Shown piece by piece: positions 39,283 through 47,894 of a stretch of 64,000 bases of DNA. Position 1 is the stretch's first letter. Each line of letters begins with the position of its first letter. Under the pieces are notes generated by a model. The model did no database searches and was not told the origin of the DNA. It saw only the letters and a program-made list of their open reading frames with translations. The translations under genes were made by a program, and so were the position numbers. The stretch is taken from positions 31,205-95,204 of the forward strand of contig JACADY010000065.1 of the NCBI GenBank assembly GCA_013389115.1, in the 5' to 3' direction. The DNA is from Alphaproteobacteria bacterium (GTDB lineage Bacteria > Pseudomonadota > Alphaproteobacteria > Micropepsales > Micropepsaceae).

Positions 39283-39657
39283 ATGAAGGCTCTTTACCTG
39301 GCGGGCGCGTTCGCGCTTCTCGCCTCGTCGGCGTTTGCCGGCACAATGGACAGCACGTTCGGCAACACGACCGTGGTCACCAATACCAAGACAAACGCCG
39401 TCACGACCATGTTCTTCGAAGCCAACAACACCTACACCGCCAAAGGCAAGAACGCCGAGGGCACGGACGTCGAACTTGCCGGCACCTGGAAAGTCGAGGG
39501 CGACAAGGTGTGCACGACGCCCAACGCGATGGAAGGCCAGCCCGCGCCGGTCACGACCTGCGCCGATTATGTCGATGGCAAGAATCCCGGTGATACCTGG
39601 GAAATCATGGACAGCAATGGCGACAAGCTGTCGGTGACGATCAACGCGGGACGTTAG
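39283..39657 (+). CDS. Small secreted protein of unknown function
   Basis: 124 residues with a clear signal peptide (MKALYLAGAFALLASSAFA, cleavage after about residue 19). The mature part is short and beta-rich-looking, with KGKNAEGTDVELAGTWKVEGDKVC and two cysteines (C77, C93) that could form a disulfide in the periplasm. GAGGGAG lies 8 bases before the ATG. I do not recognise a family with confidence; the pattern (extended strands, GTWK, C...C, DSNGDKLSVT) recalls small lipocalin-like or META-like periplasmic proteins. The region downstream is a repeat cluster. Confidence 0.8.
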   Translation: MKALYLAGAFALLASSAFAGTMDSTFGNTTVVTNTKTNAVTTMFFEANNTYTAKGKNAEGTDVELAGTWKVEGDKVCTTPNAMEGQPAPVTTCADYVDGKNPGDTWEIMDSNGDKLSVTINAGR

Positions 39658-39984
39658 GGTTTCGCGTCCCCTCTCCTGAAAGGGGCAGGGGACCACCGTC
39701 CAACTGTCATGGCCCGGCGATGACCGGGCCAACCATGCTTCGCAGACAGACCCCACCCGAAGCGCCGAGACACGCTTCGACCTCCCTTCAGGGGAGGTGG
39801 TTGGCATGAACAACCCCTCCCCCGTTCGTGGGGGGGGGCAGGGGTGGGGGTCGGCTCGACCAGATAAGCGAACCCCACCCCTTGCCCTCCCCTTTGCAAG
39901 AGGAGGGAGCAGATGGCCTCACCCTTCGAGGGCCGCAAGTGCTCGCACCTTAAGGGTGAGGATAGTTTTGGCGTTGCTCTTGCC
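39658..39984. repeat. Cluster of at least four intergenic palindromes
   Basis: The 327-bp gap holds no gene. I see a CCCCTCTCCTGAAAGGGG element, a GGCCCGG/CCGGGCC hairpin (about 39711-39730), CCTCCCTTCAGGGGAGG (about 39781-39797), a long GGCAGGGGTGGGG / CCCCACCCCTTGCC stem (about 39838-39886), a CCCTCC/GGAGGG hairpin (39885-39907) and the CCTCACCCTT palindrome at 39917-39961. They resemble short intergenic palindromes elsewhere in the window (984-1014, 23001-23081), so this looks like a landing spot for successive insertions between two convergent genes. Some stems could act as terminators. Confidence 0.75.
39917..39961. repeat. 45-bp palindromic element with 10-bp ends
   Basis: CCTCACCCTT ... 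AAGGGTGAGG form perfect 10-bp terminal inverted repeats around a 25-bp centre. The right half (GCTCGCACCTTAAGGGTGAGG) matches 23011-23031 at nearly every base. Confidence 0.8.
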
Positions 39985-41508
39985 TCAGGCGAGCCCGGCG
40001 GCCGCGCGGCGATAGGACAGCGCCTCGGCGATGTCGGCACGGGCGACGCCATCGCGTCCGGCAAGATCGGCGATCGTGCGCGCCACCCGCAGGACCCGGT
40101 GATAGCCCCTTGCCGTCAGCCGCATCTTCTCAGCCGCCGTCGTCAGCAGCGCCGCGCCCGCCTCATCGGGAGCAGCCGCCCTGTCCAGCAGTTCGCCTTC
40201 GGCCTCTGCATTCGTCCGGATACCGTGGCCTTCATAGCGCGCGGCCTGGATCGCGCGCGCCTTTGCTACCCGCGCGGCGGCGATGCGGCTTGGCTCGCCG
40301 GAGGCGGCCCTGGCGAGATCGGCGGGTAAGACCGCCTCCACCTCGATGCGCAGATCGATGCGGTCGAGCATCGGCCCTGAAATGCGCGCCTGATAGTCAA
40401 GGCCGCAGCGCGGGGCCTTGCCGCAGGAACGCTCCGGATCGGTGAGGAAGCCGCAGCGGCACGGGTTCATCGCCGCCACAAGCTGCACCCGGCTTGGAAA
40501 GCGGATATGGGCGTTCGCACGCGCCACGATGCAATAGCCGGTCTCAATCGGCTGCCTCAGACTGTCGAGCACTTGGCGCTGAAACTCCGGCAGCTCATCG
40601 AGAAACAGCACACCCAGATGGGCAAGGCTCACTTCCCCCGGACGGACGCGCAGGCCGCCACCCACCAGCGCCGCCATGGAGGCAGAGTGGTGAGGGCTGC
40701 GGAATGGGCGGCGGCGGCCAATCGCCCCTTCCTTCAATTCGCCCGCCAGGCTTTGGATCATGGAGACCTCTAGCGCCTCATGTGCATCGAGCGGCGGCAA
40801 CAAGCCGGGCAGCCGAGCCGCGAGCATCGATTTGCCCGCGCCGGGAGGGCCTACCATCATCAAATGATGGCCACCCGCCGCCGCGATCTCAAGCGCGCGC
40901 TTGGCCGTCTCCTGCCCCTTCACGTCAACGAGATCGGGATAGGGGAGGACTTCCTGCAATAGCTTCGGCGCAGGCGGCTGGAGCACCGCCTCGCCCTTCA
41001 CATGATTGATGAGCGCGATGAGATTGGGCGCGGCAATGATCTCGATGCCCCCCGCCCAGGCGGCCTCAGGCCCACAGGCAGCGGGACAGATGAGACCCCT
41101 TGAAAGCGCGGCCGCCGCGATCGCCGCAGGCAGCACGCCCGTCACCGGCGTGATCGCGCCATCAAGCGCAAGCTCCCCCAGCGCGAGATAGCCCCCCATC
41201 TCCTCGACCGGCAGGACGCCCATCGCAGTCAAGATGCCCAGCGCAATGGGAAGGTCGAAATGGCTGCCTTCCTTGGGCAGATCGGCCGGCGCTAGGTTTA
41301 CCGTCACCCGCTTAGCCGGAAAGGAAAGGCCGATTGCGTTCAACGCTGCGCGTACACGCTCCCGGCTTTCGGCGACCGCCTTGTCGGGAAGCCCCACGAT
41401 GCCAAAGGCCGTCATCCCGCCCGAAATCTGGACCTGGACGTCGACCTCGCGCGCATCAAGGCCAAGGAATGCCACTGTTGGGATATGGGCGACCGTCATC
41501 ACGCCCAT
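39985..41508 (-). CDS. comM: YifB/ComM-family Mg-chelatase-like AAA+ ATPase
   Basis: A 507-residue protein: N-terminal Lon-like fold (about 20-160, with ISGGMTAFGIVGLPDKAVAES), then an AAA+ domain with Walker A VGPPGAGKSMLAARLPG, SPHHSASMAALVGGG and VLFLDELPEF, and the C-terminal Mg_chelatase_C (RGYHRVLRVARTIADL). In naturally competent bacteria ComM is a branch-migration helicase; many carriers are not known to be competent. I start at the ATG at 41508; MTVAHIPT at 41499 is also possible. It follows the unrecognised gene at 41629. Confidence 0.95.
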   Translation of the reverse strand: MGVMTVAHIPTVAFLGLDAREVDVQVQISGGMTAFGIVGLPDKAVAESRERVRAALNAIGLSFPAKRVTVNLAPADLPKEGSHFDLPIALGILTAMGVLPVEEMGGYLALGELALDGAITPVTGVLPAAIAAAALSRGLICPAACGPEAAWAGGIEIIAAPNLIALINHVKGEAVLQPPAPKLLQEVLPYPDLVDVKGQETAKRALEIAAAGGHHLMMVGPPGAGKSMLAARLPGLLPPLDAHEALEVSMIQSLAGELKEGAIGRRRPFRSPHHSASMAALVGGGLRVRPGEVSLAHLGVLFLDELPEFQRQVLDSLRQPIETGYCIVARANAHIRFPSRVQLVAAMNPCRCGFLTDPERSCGKAPRCGLDYQARISGPMLDRIDLRIEVEAVLPADLARAASGEPSRIAAARVAKARAIQAARYEGHGIRTNAEAEGELLDRAAAPDEAGAALLTTAAEKMRLTARGYHRVLRVARTIADLAGRDGVARADIAEALSYRRAAAGLA

Positions 41509-41628
41509 GAGTAGACTCTGGCCTTCGCGAAAGGAAGCGGCACCAAGGACACAGGCGCGCGCGAAGGACACAGGCGCGCGGGGATGACGGAAACATGCCG
41601 GACTGCGGCGCGGAGCCCTGGCGGGCGT

Positions 41629-42771
41629 TCAGCCGAGGAGCTCGGTGAAGTTCTCAACGAGGCTAGTCAGCGTGTCGCAAGCAATGAAGGGAGGGCGGTT
41701 CTTCGGGAACAGATAGTCCAGATAGGACAGCACGTGATCGAGCGTGCCATAGGCGATGCCGAGATCATAGGCGCTCTCGTTGACCATGATGAGCACGGCG
41801 CGGAATCCTGCGACGTTTGCGTTCTCAAGAAAATCACGCCGATAGGCATCACGGAACGCCTGGACGAGCGTTTCAAAATCATCAAGACGCTGGGCGATGT
41901 TGGCAACGACGTGGATGAAGAGCTGACGGGCGGATTCGGCCGTCTTGCGATCATACACGTTGGTTATGTGCAGCTTGTTCGAGATGTCGCGGATGCGGGT
42001 GAATTGACCCTTCAGCCGCTGAAGATTGAATTCGTAGTAGAGCGCCGATTTCCACGCGAAGGTGATGTCGGGCCAGCTTTCGTAGTCGATCTGCAACGCG
42101 CGGGCGAGGTCGTGCGAGATCGCATTGTCCTCGAAGTTCAGAACTTCGCGCGCCACGCGCTCGACCTTGATGGGGTCAACGCCCATGCCGACGGCCAGCT
42201 GAACAAGCGGCATGAAGCTCTGCACGATATGCAGCTCGGCATTCGGGGCGCGGTTGTTCGCGTGCTTCCAGAAAATGGGCGCGATGTGAATTCCCTCACG
42301 CGCGAGCCTTTCCTTCACGGTGAAGGTGTCGAGCGTGGGCAATTCATCGAGAATGGCGATCAGGCGTATGTCGCGATTGGTGCCGTTGAGCACTTCTTCG
42401 GGCGGCACGCCAAAGCGCTCGGTCATGGTCGTGCCGAACAACGTCTCGCCATAAAAGACGGATTGACCGCCTTCATTGAAACGCTGGGGATTGAAGGGCA
42501 CGAAAATCTTGAGCGCGGGACCCACTTTCTCAGGGATCAGCTCTCGCTCATGGTCGCGCAGATCGTGCTTCATGAGCACGGAGCGATTGAGCTTCTTGTT
42601 CTTGAAGAACCAGGCCTGCTCGAGCTGATCGGGTGCCGCCAATTGCAGCTCGTTGTAGACGTCATTGAGGTTGAGCAAGCGGCCCGAGCGGCGCGTATAG
42701 CGTACACGCTCCATGCTGCGATGCGTGCGATCCGCAAATCGCTGAGACGCCCCTGCGCGTGGCATGTTCAT
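41629..42771 (-). CDS. Unrecognised 380-residue protein
   Basis: Not recognised. The protein is soluble-looking, with no signal peptide or membrane segment and only one cysteine. Blocks that look structured are LNLNDVYNELQLA, PALKIFVPFNPQRFNEGG, DIRLIAILDELPTLD, GIHIAPIFWKHANNRAPN and an alpha-helical C-terminus (ARQLFIHVVANIAQRLDDFE). Coding properties fit the neighbours: codon use and GC are like the genome. The ATG at 42771 has AAGGTGG about 10 bases upstream. Lies between comM and a Rieske oxygenase; separated from the latter by 84 bp. A cyclase/kinase-type motif was looked for and not seen. Confidence 0.8.
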   Translation of the reverse strand: MNMPRAGASQRFADRTHRSMERVRYTRRSGRLLNLNDVYNELQLAAPDQLEQAWFFKNKKLNRSVLMKHDLRDHERELIPEKVGPALKIFVPFNPQRFNEGGQSVFYGETLFGTTMTERFGVPPEEVLNGTNRDIRLIAILDELPTLDTFTVKERLAREGIHIAPIFWKHANNRAPNAELHIVQSFMPLVQLAVGMGVDPIKVERVAREVLNFEDNAISHDLARALQIDYESWPDITFAWKSALYYEFNLQRLKGQFTRIRDISNKLHITNVYDRKTAESARQLFIHVVANIAQRLDDFETLVQAFRDAYRRDFLENANVAGFRAVLIMVNESAYDLGIAYGTLDHVLSYLDYLFPKNRPPFIACDTLTSLVENFTELLG

Positions 42772-42855
42772 CGGCGGCTGCCCACCTTCATCCTCTTTAT
42801 CCCGCTATCTTGCCCATTTAATCGCGCAAATCGTTAAGGCCGCGTTTGGCCCGCG

Positions 42856-43869
42856 TTAACGGTAGGCCCCGGCGCAGAAATTCTGGAACCAGGCGACGCC
42901 CTGTTCATGGCGGCTCGAGAGAACGCCCGACACATAGGCGCCGGCCTCGATATTCCGCTGGACTTCCTCGCAAACGGCCTTGTCCTCGGCCGTCACGGTT
43001 TCCGACATGTTAAGGATACGGCCGCGCGCCGCCTCATCGGCCGCAACGGCCGGCACGAAAAAATAGTCGTAGACAAGTTCACTCCCGCGCAGCCCCTGGG
43101 GCAGCATCCGCTCGAGCATGATGCCCTCGCCATAGACATTCACACCAAGATTGGGCGCGACCCAGGCCCATAGCCCATCATAGACGGGCCTCACGCCATG
43201 GCGTAGCGGCGCTTCGTGGAAACATACTTGGCCTTCCATCCTCACCCGATAGGCGGCGGCATCGACCTCCGCGGCGAGGGCGGGGTGCACGTTCGGGATG
43301 TGGTAACCCTCAAGATAATTCTCGACATAAAGCTTCCAATTGCAGGCAATCTGATGGCGAAGACGGCCCGAGGGCATCAGCGCGTCGAAACTGCGCCCCT
43401 CAAGCCGCGCATCGAGCGGCGCCAGCGTCTCGGCCAAGGAAAGCGCCGGGTCCTTCATCGCGATGAACACAAATCCTCGCCAGGTTGCCACCTTGAGCGG
43501 AAAGAGAGCGAAGTCGCGCGGGTCAAATCCTTCCAGCGGTCCAAAATCGCGCGCGTTCCTCAGCCGCCCATCAAGTGCATAGGTCCAGCCGTGATAGGTG
43601 CACTCGAGCGCCTTTTCACATTGTCCCCTTTCTTCCCTGAGAAGCCTGCCCGCGCGATGGCGGCAGACGTTGTGAAAGGCGGCAAGGCCATCGCCCTTGT
43701 TCACCACAGCCACGGGAAAGCCCGCGATCTCGCACGCGATGTAGCTTCCCTCCGCAATGAGGTCGCCAACATGCCCGACATATTGCCAGGTGCGCGCGAA
43801 GATCTCCTGCCGCTCGCGTTCATAGAGAAGCGGGTCGGTATAGACATTGGCGGGCAGGGTGCGCGTCAC
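42856..43869 (-). CDS. Rieske-type aromatic ring-hydroxylating oxygenase, large subunit
   Basis: A 337-residue mononuclear-iron oxygenase. The Rieske [2Fe-2S] ligands are C69-x-H71 (NVCRHRAG) and C90-x2-H93 (CTYHGW). The iron site is H190 and H195 ([10 protein letters not shown]), with Asp at about 296 as the likely carboxylate. It is closest in feel to the choline-monooxygenase/GbcA/carnitine-oxygenase group rather than to benzoate or naphthalene dioxygenases. No reductase or small subunit is nearby. Starts with GTG, overlapping the gshB TGA as GTGA, so it is likely cotranscribed with gshB. Substrate unknown. Confidence 0.88.
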   Translation of the reverse strand: MTRTLPANVYTDPLLYERERQEIFARTWQYVGHVGDLIAEGSYIACEIAGFPVAVVNKGDGLAAFHNVCRHRAGRLLREERGQCEKALECTYHGWTYALDGRLRNARDFGPLEGFDPRDFALFPLKVATWRGFVFIAMKDPALSLAETLAPLDARLEGRSFDALMPSGRLRHQIACNWKLYVENYLEGYHIPNVHPALAAEVDAAAYRVRMEGQVCFHEAPLRHGVRPVYDGLWAWVAPNLGVNVYGEGIMLERMLPQGLRGSELVYDYFFVPAVAADEAARGRILNMSETVTAEDKAVCEEVQRNIEAGAYVSGVLSSRHEQGVAWFQNFCAGAYR

Positions 43870-44813
43870 AGCGTGCCCCGGCGCTTTTCAATGGCATCCC
43901 AGATGGCCGCGGCGATGTCGGCCCCGCCGAAGCGGCGGATCTCCTGAATGCCCGTGGGCGAGGTCACGTTGATCTCGGTCAGATAGTCGCCGATCACGTC
44001 GATCCCGGCGAAGATGAGGCCGCGGCGCGACAGCTCTGGCCCGATGGCGGCGCAAATGGCGCGGTCGCGCTGAGACAGTTCAATGGGCTCGGGCCGGCCG
44101 CCCACATGCATGTTGGAGCGCGCCTCGCCAGCGGCGGGCACTCGATTGATCGCGCCCATCGGGATGCCATCGACAAGGATGATTCGCTTATCGCCCTCAC
44201 GCACTTCGGGGAGGTAGCGCTGAACGATCACTGGCTCGCGGTAGAATTGCGTGAACATCTCCATCAGCGCGCCGAGATTCTCATCATCGGGCTTGAGGCG
44301 GAACACGCCCGCGCCGCCATTGCCGTAAAGCGGCTTCACAATGATATCGCCATGCGCGTTGCGAAAGGCCCTGATCTCGGCCGGATCGCTGGTGATCAAG
44401 GTTGGCGGCATCAGGCCTTCGAACAGCGTCACGAAGAGTTTTTCAGGCGCGTTGCGCACATGGAAAGGATCGTTGACGACGAGCGTGCGGGGATGAATGC
44501 GCTCAAGAATGTGCGTGGTCGTGATATAGCCCATGTCGAAGGGTGGGTCCTGACGCAAAAGCACGACATCGAGGGCGGCGAGGTCGGTCTTGTACGGTTC
44601 TCCCAGCGTGAAATGATCCCCCTTGACGCGCCGCACGCTCAACGCGTGCGCCTTGGCCGTCACGCGCCCATCCTGAAAGGTGAGATGGCGGGGCAGATAA
44701 TAAAGAAGCTCATGGCCGCGCGCCTGTGCCTCAAGCGCGAGGGCAAAGGTCGAATCCCCCTCGATGTTGATACTCTCGATCGGGTCCATCTGTATGGCGA
44801 CGCGCAGGCCCAT
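43866..44813 (-). CDS. gshB: Glutathione synthase
   Basis: ATP-grasp ligase joining gamma-glutamylcysteine and glycine. At 315 residues: [21 protein letters not shown] at the N-terminus, [28 protein letters not shown] in the ATP-grasp domain, and [15 protein letters not shown] near the end. The ATG at 44813 matches the family start; the frame is open to 44858. It overlaps the Rieske gene by 4 bp. Confidence 0.97.
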   Translation of the reverse strand: MGLRVAIQMDPIESINIEGDSTFALALEAQARGHELLYYLPRHLTFQDGRVTAKAHALSVRRVKGDHFTLGEPYKTDLAALDVVLLRQDPPFDMGYITTTHILERIHPRTLVVNDPFHVRNAPEKLFVTLFEGLMPPTLITSDPAEIRAFRNAHGDIIVKPLYGNGGAGVFRLKPDDENLGALMEMFTQFYREPVIVQRYLPEVREGDKRIILVDGIPMGAINRVPAAGEARSNMHVGGRPEPIELSQRDRAICAAIGPELSRRGLIFAGIDVIGDYLTEINVTSPTGIQEIRRFGGADIAAAIWDAIEKRRGTL

Positions 44814-44878
44814 CGGTTCCAACCCCGTTTTCCATTGCACGCAGTGTTGCAAAGGCACCCGTGCTTGTCATGTCCCGA

Positions 44879-45712
44879 TCAGTTGAGGCTGCGGCGAAGG
44901 CCGGCAAGCGTCCGTGCGGCATCGCCCCGCCAATGCGCATCCGGGGCCAGCGCGAGCGCTCTTTCGATCGCCTCGATGGCGGCGGCGGGCCGCTCGATCG
45001 CGGCGGCCGAGATACCCCGCTCATACCAGAGCTCCGCGTCCCTGGGGCTCAGCCGCATCATCTTTCCCACAATCTCAAAGAGATGGACGTGGTCGGAGCG
45101 CTCACGCACACGGGTGCGGATGTTGTTGAGAAGGCGAATGAGCACCGCACGATCGCTCATGCGGGGAAGATCGCGCGGCTCGGGCACACTCTGCCCGCGC
45201 CCGTACATACGCTGAAGGAGGGCATGCAGATCCTCATCGTCCAATTGCCGGCCGCCATTGAAGGGATCGATGATGTACTCCTCACCCTTGATGCCGGCGG
45301 CAAGAAGAAAATGACCGGGTACATTGAGGCCCTTCGCCGTGCCGCCCGCCTGCCGTGCCGCCCAGATGAACAGGATCCCCAGCGATACCGGAATGCCCTT
45401 GCGCCGGTCGATCACACTCGCCAGATCAGCATTGGCGATGTCGTCATAGGTGTCGATATCGCCGTGATAGCCATACTCGCCCACAAGCACGCGGGCGAGC
45501 GCCTCCGGCAGGGAAAAACCCTTTGCGCAAGAGGCGCGCGTGGCCGCGCCCAATGCCGTCAAATGCGCCATATAGGAATCGGCATCGCCGCTTTGCGGCA
45601 GATCGATCATGGAGAAGGCGAGCGCGGTCGGCGCCAGATCGAGGTCAGCATCGCCAGCAGCCTCGGCCTTGCGCAACAGCGCGGCGGCGTCGAAATGCGT
45701 GGCGCGCGGCAA
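44879..45712 (-). CDS. SirB1-family transglutaminase-like/TPR protein
   Basis: A 277-residue protein with the SirB1 N-terminal transglutaminase-like domain (VLVGEYGYHGDIDTYDDIANADLASVIDRRKGIPVSLGILFIWAARQ, in short blocks; VPGHFLLA and EYIIDPFNGG) and a C-terminal tetratricopeptide-like region (about 195-275). No catalytic cysteine equivalent is evident, as is typical for this group. Function not established. It starts 3 bp after the BON lipoprotein and precedes gshB by 65 bp. Confidence 0.88.
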   Translation of the reverse strand: MPRATHFDAAALLRKAEAAGDADLDLAPTALAFSMIDLPQSGDADSYMAHLTALGAATRASCAKGFSLPEALARVLVGEYGYHGDIDTYDDIANADLASVIDRRKGIPVSLGILFIWAARQAGGTAKGLNVPGHFLLAAGIKGEEYIIDPFNGGRQLDDEDLHALLQRMYGRGQSVPEPRDLPRMSDRAVLIRLLNNIRTRVRERSDHVHLFEIVGKMMRLSPRDAELWYERGISAAAIERPAAAIEAIERALALAPDAHWRGDAARTLAGLRRSLN

Positions 45713-45715
45713 GCG

Positions 45716-46468
45716 TCACGAGCCCGCCGGCGGGGCCGGCCTGATTTCAACGGGGCCGTCAGAGCGGCTGGGCGAGATGGGCCGGGGCGGCACATAGTCG
45801 GGGACACCGCCCTGCCCCGCCGCCGGGGTGGCATAAGGGTCGGGCTGGGGCGCGGCCTGCGCATACCCCCTACGCGGATCGTCCTTCAGCACCAGATAGT
45901 CGACGACGTTCGTCACGCCCTCAACCCCGCGGGCGATCGACACGGCCAGATTGCGCTCGTAGTCGTTCTGCGCAATCCCCATCAGATAGACGACGCCATT
46001 GCGCGCTTCGATCGTGTAGTTGACGTCCTTCACGTCGCGGTCGGCGAGCAGCGAACTCCTCACTTTGAGCACGAGCCATTGATCGTTCGCATAGTCGGCG
46101 AGGGTCGGCGGATTGGTGACGGTGATGTCGTTGTGCACCTCTGTCACGCCCGGTGTCTGCCAGGCTATGCGCGCGGCCTCGCGGCGATCCTCATCGGACT
46201 GGACCTCGCCCTTGAGATAGACACGCCCTTCGATCACGGTCGTGTTGACCTTGCGAAAGAGCGGCCCGTTCTCGCGGACATAGTTGCCCTCAAGGGTCGA
46301 TTGTATCCAGACGTCATCGAGTTGTGTTCCCACACTGCGTTCCTGGCGCACGCTCGTTGCGACCGTCGCGACGCCGCCAACGGCAAAAAGGGCGCAGCCG
46401 CCAAGCGGCCCGGCGGCAAGGGCCACGGCGGCAATGACGGCAAGGTTGCGGATCTCTCGGCTCATCAA
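45716..46468 (-). CDS. Two-BON-domain lipoprotein (DolP-like)
   Basis: A 250-residue predicted lipoprotein: a signal peptide ending LGGC (Cys at about 25), two BON domains (about 45-115, VIEGRVYLKGEVQSDEDR; about 120-190, IEARNGVVYLMGIAQNDYERNLA) and a Pro-rich C-terminus. DolP/YraP proteins bind anionic lipids and support outer-membrane integrity; yraN and rsmI upstream mirror the enterobacterial yraL(rsmI)-yraN-yraP context. The extended tail is unusual for DolP. Confidence 0.9.
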   Translation of the reverse strand: MMSREIRNLAVIAAVALAAGPLGGCALFAVGGVATVATSVRQERSVGTQLDDVWIQSTLEGNYVRENGPLFRKVNTTVIEGRVYLKGEVQSDEDRREAARIAWQTPGVTEVHNDITVTNPPTLADYANDQWLVLKVRSSLLADRDVKDVNYTIEARNGVVYLMGIAQNDYERNLAVSIARGVEGVTNVVDYLVLKDDPRRGYAQAAPQPDPYATPAAGQGGVPDYVPPRPISPSRSDGPVEIRPAPPAGS

Positions 46469-46516
46469 ACGATACCTCCGGCTGAGGACGACTCACCCCC
46501 TCAAACCTGATACGCG

Positions 46517-46903
46517 CTACGCTTCGGCCTGCCAAGCATCGCGAATGTGGAGCGGCCAGCTTCCCGGCACGAGAAGCACCACATCAAAGCGCACGGGCGA
46601 AGCGTGCAAGGCCGGACGGGCGGCAATGAATGCCGCTGCCGCCCGCGCGATGCGGGACCTTTGCCGGGCGGTCAACGCCTCGCCCGCCGTCTCCATATCC
46701 GCCCTCGCCTTGACCTCGACAAAGACGATCGGGGACTTCACGCCCCAAAAGGGCGGGCGCACGATGAGGTCGATCTCGCCCGCCGGACAGCGCCAACGGG
46801 CGGCCACAAGTGCATAGAATTTCAGGCGCAAGGCCAGCATCGCCCGCCATTCTGCCCATTGCCCGGCCAGATGCGTTCGCCGCAAGCGATCAAGCGGCTT
46901 CAT
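46517..46903 (-). CDS. YraN/UPF0102-family protein
   Basis: A 128-residue endonuclease-like fold of unproven activity: AEWRAMLALRLKFYALVAARWRCPAGEIDLIVRPP, then IVFVEVKARADMETAGEALTARQRSRI. The GEIDLI and VEVKAR elements give the D/E-x-K nuclease-like core. It overlaps the rsmI stop by 4 bp. Confidence 0.93.
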   Translation of the reverse strand: MKPLDRLRRTHLAGQWAEWRAMLALRLKFYALVAARWRCPAGEIDLIVRPPFWGVKSPIVFVEVKARADMETAGEALTARQRSRIARAAAAFIAARPALHASPVRFDVVLLVPGSWPLHIRDAWQAEA

Positions 46904-47838
46904 GGCGCCCGCCTCGTCAGATGGAGCGCGCGGGCATAGACCTCCTTGCGGGGAAGGCCCGTTTCAGCCGCGACGCGGGCGACCGCTTCCTTCAGCGAGG
47001 CTTCCTTCAAGGCGCCCCTCAACGCGGTGTCGAGATCGATGGCCGGCGCTTTTGCGTCCGCGAGGGGTGGCCCCACGATGAGGACGATTTCGCCCAAGGG
47101 CGGCGCGCCCGCATACTCCCTTGCCAAATCGTCAAGCCGCGCCCGGCGGAACTCCTCGTGCCGCTTTGTCAGCTCGCGCGCGATCACCGCCTCCCGGGGG
47201 CCTAAAACCTCAGTCATCGTGGCAAGAGTGTCCGCCAGCCGCTGAGGTGCTTCATAGAAGACGAGGGTTAGGGGCCAATCGCGCCACTGTATGAGCGCCG
47301 CTCGGCGGGACGCCGCCTTGGGGGGCAGAAAGCCCAAGAAAGCGAAGCGATCAACGGGCAGGTTGCTGGCGACAAGAGCGGCCAGGAGCGCGGAGGGGCC
47401 TGGGAGGGGGATGACGGGGACCCCCGCCTCTATGGCGGCGCGGGCCAAGCGGAAACCAGGGTCCGAGATGAGCGGGGTGCCCGCATCGCTGACGAGGCCG
47501 ACAACGGCACCATCCTTGAGGCGCGCCAGCAGCGGAGGCAGCGCCTTTGGCGCGTTGTGATCGTTGAAAATCTGCATTGGCTTGGAAATTCCGTGCAAGC
47601 TCAGCAACTTTGCCGTGACGCGGGTGTCCTCCGCCACAATGAGGTCACAGGTGCGTAGAAGATCAAGCGCACGCAGCGTGATGTCGCGCGCATGGCCGAT
47701 CGGCGTTGAGACGAGATAGAGACCGGGTGCAAAAGGCTTCGGGCTGTCATGGGGCTGCGATTGCGTTGCGCCGGCCTCGCCTTTAGTTTGCCTCTCACGT
47801 GAATCGGGCGGGCGGGGGTGCCTTTTGGGTTTGCTCAC
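46900..47838 (-). CDS. rsmI: 16S rRNA 2'-O-ribose C1402 methyltransferase
   Basis: SAM-dependent methyltransferase acting on C1402 of 16S rRNA. The protein has 312 residues, with the family signature LYLVSTPIGHARDITLRAL near the start, VAEDTRVTAKLL, VSDAGTPLISDPGF and LPGPSALLAALVAS. I start at the GTG at 47838 because GGAGG lies 7 bases upstream; an in-frame ATG at 47874 would run into the divergent gene's leader. The next gene, yraN, overlaps by 4 bp. It is divergent from the LpoA-like gene with only 56 bp between them. Confidence 0.95.
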   Translation of the reverse strand: MSKPKRHPRPPDSRERQTKGEAGATQSQPHDSPKPFAPGLYLVSTPIGHARDITLRALDLLRTCDLIVAEDTRVTAKLLSLHGISKPMQIFNDHNAPKALPPLLARLKDGAVVGLVSDAGTPLISDPGFRLARAAIEAGVPVIPLPGPSALLAALVASNLPVDRFAFLGFLPPKAASRRAALIQWRDWPLTLVFYEAPQRLADTLATMTEVLGPREAVIARELTKRHEEFRRARLDDLAREYAGAPPLGEIVLIVGPPLADAKAPAIDLDTALRGALKEASLKEAVARVAAETGLPRKEVYARALHLTRRAP

Positions 47839-47894
47839 GATCTGTCCTCCACGCGATTTTGTCCCTGGCTGCAAGAATTCGGAGATCTATTGAG

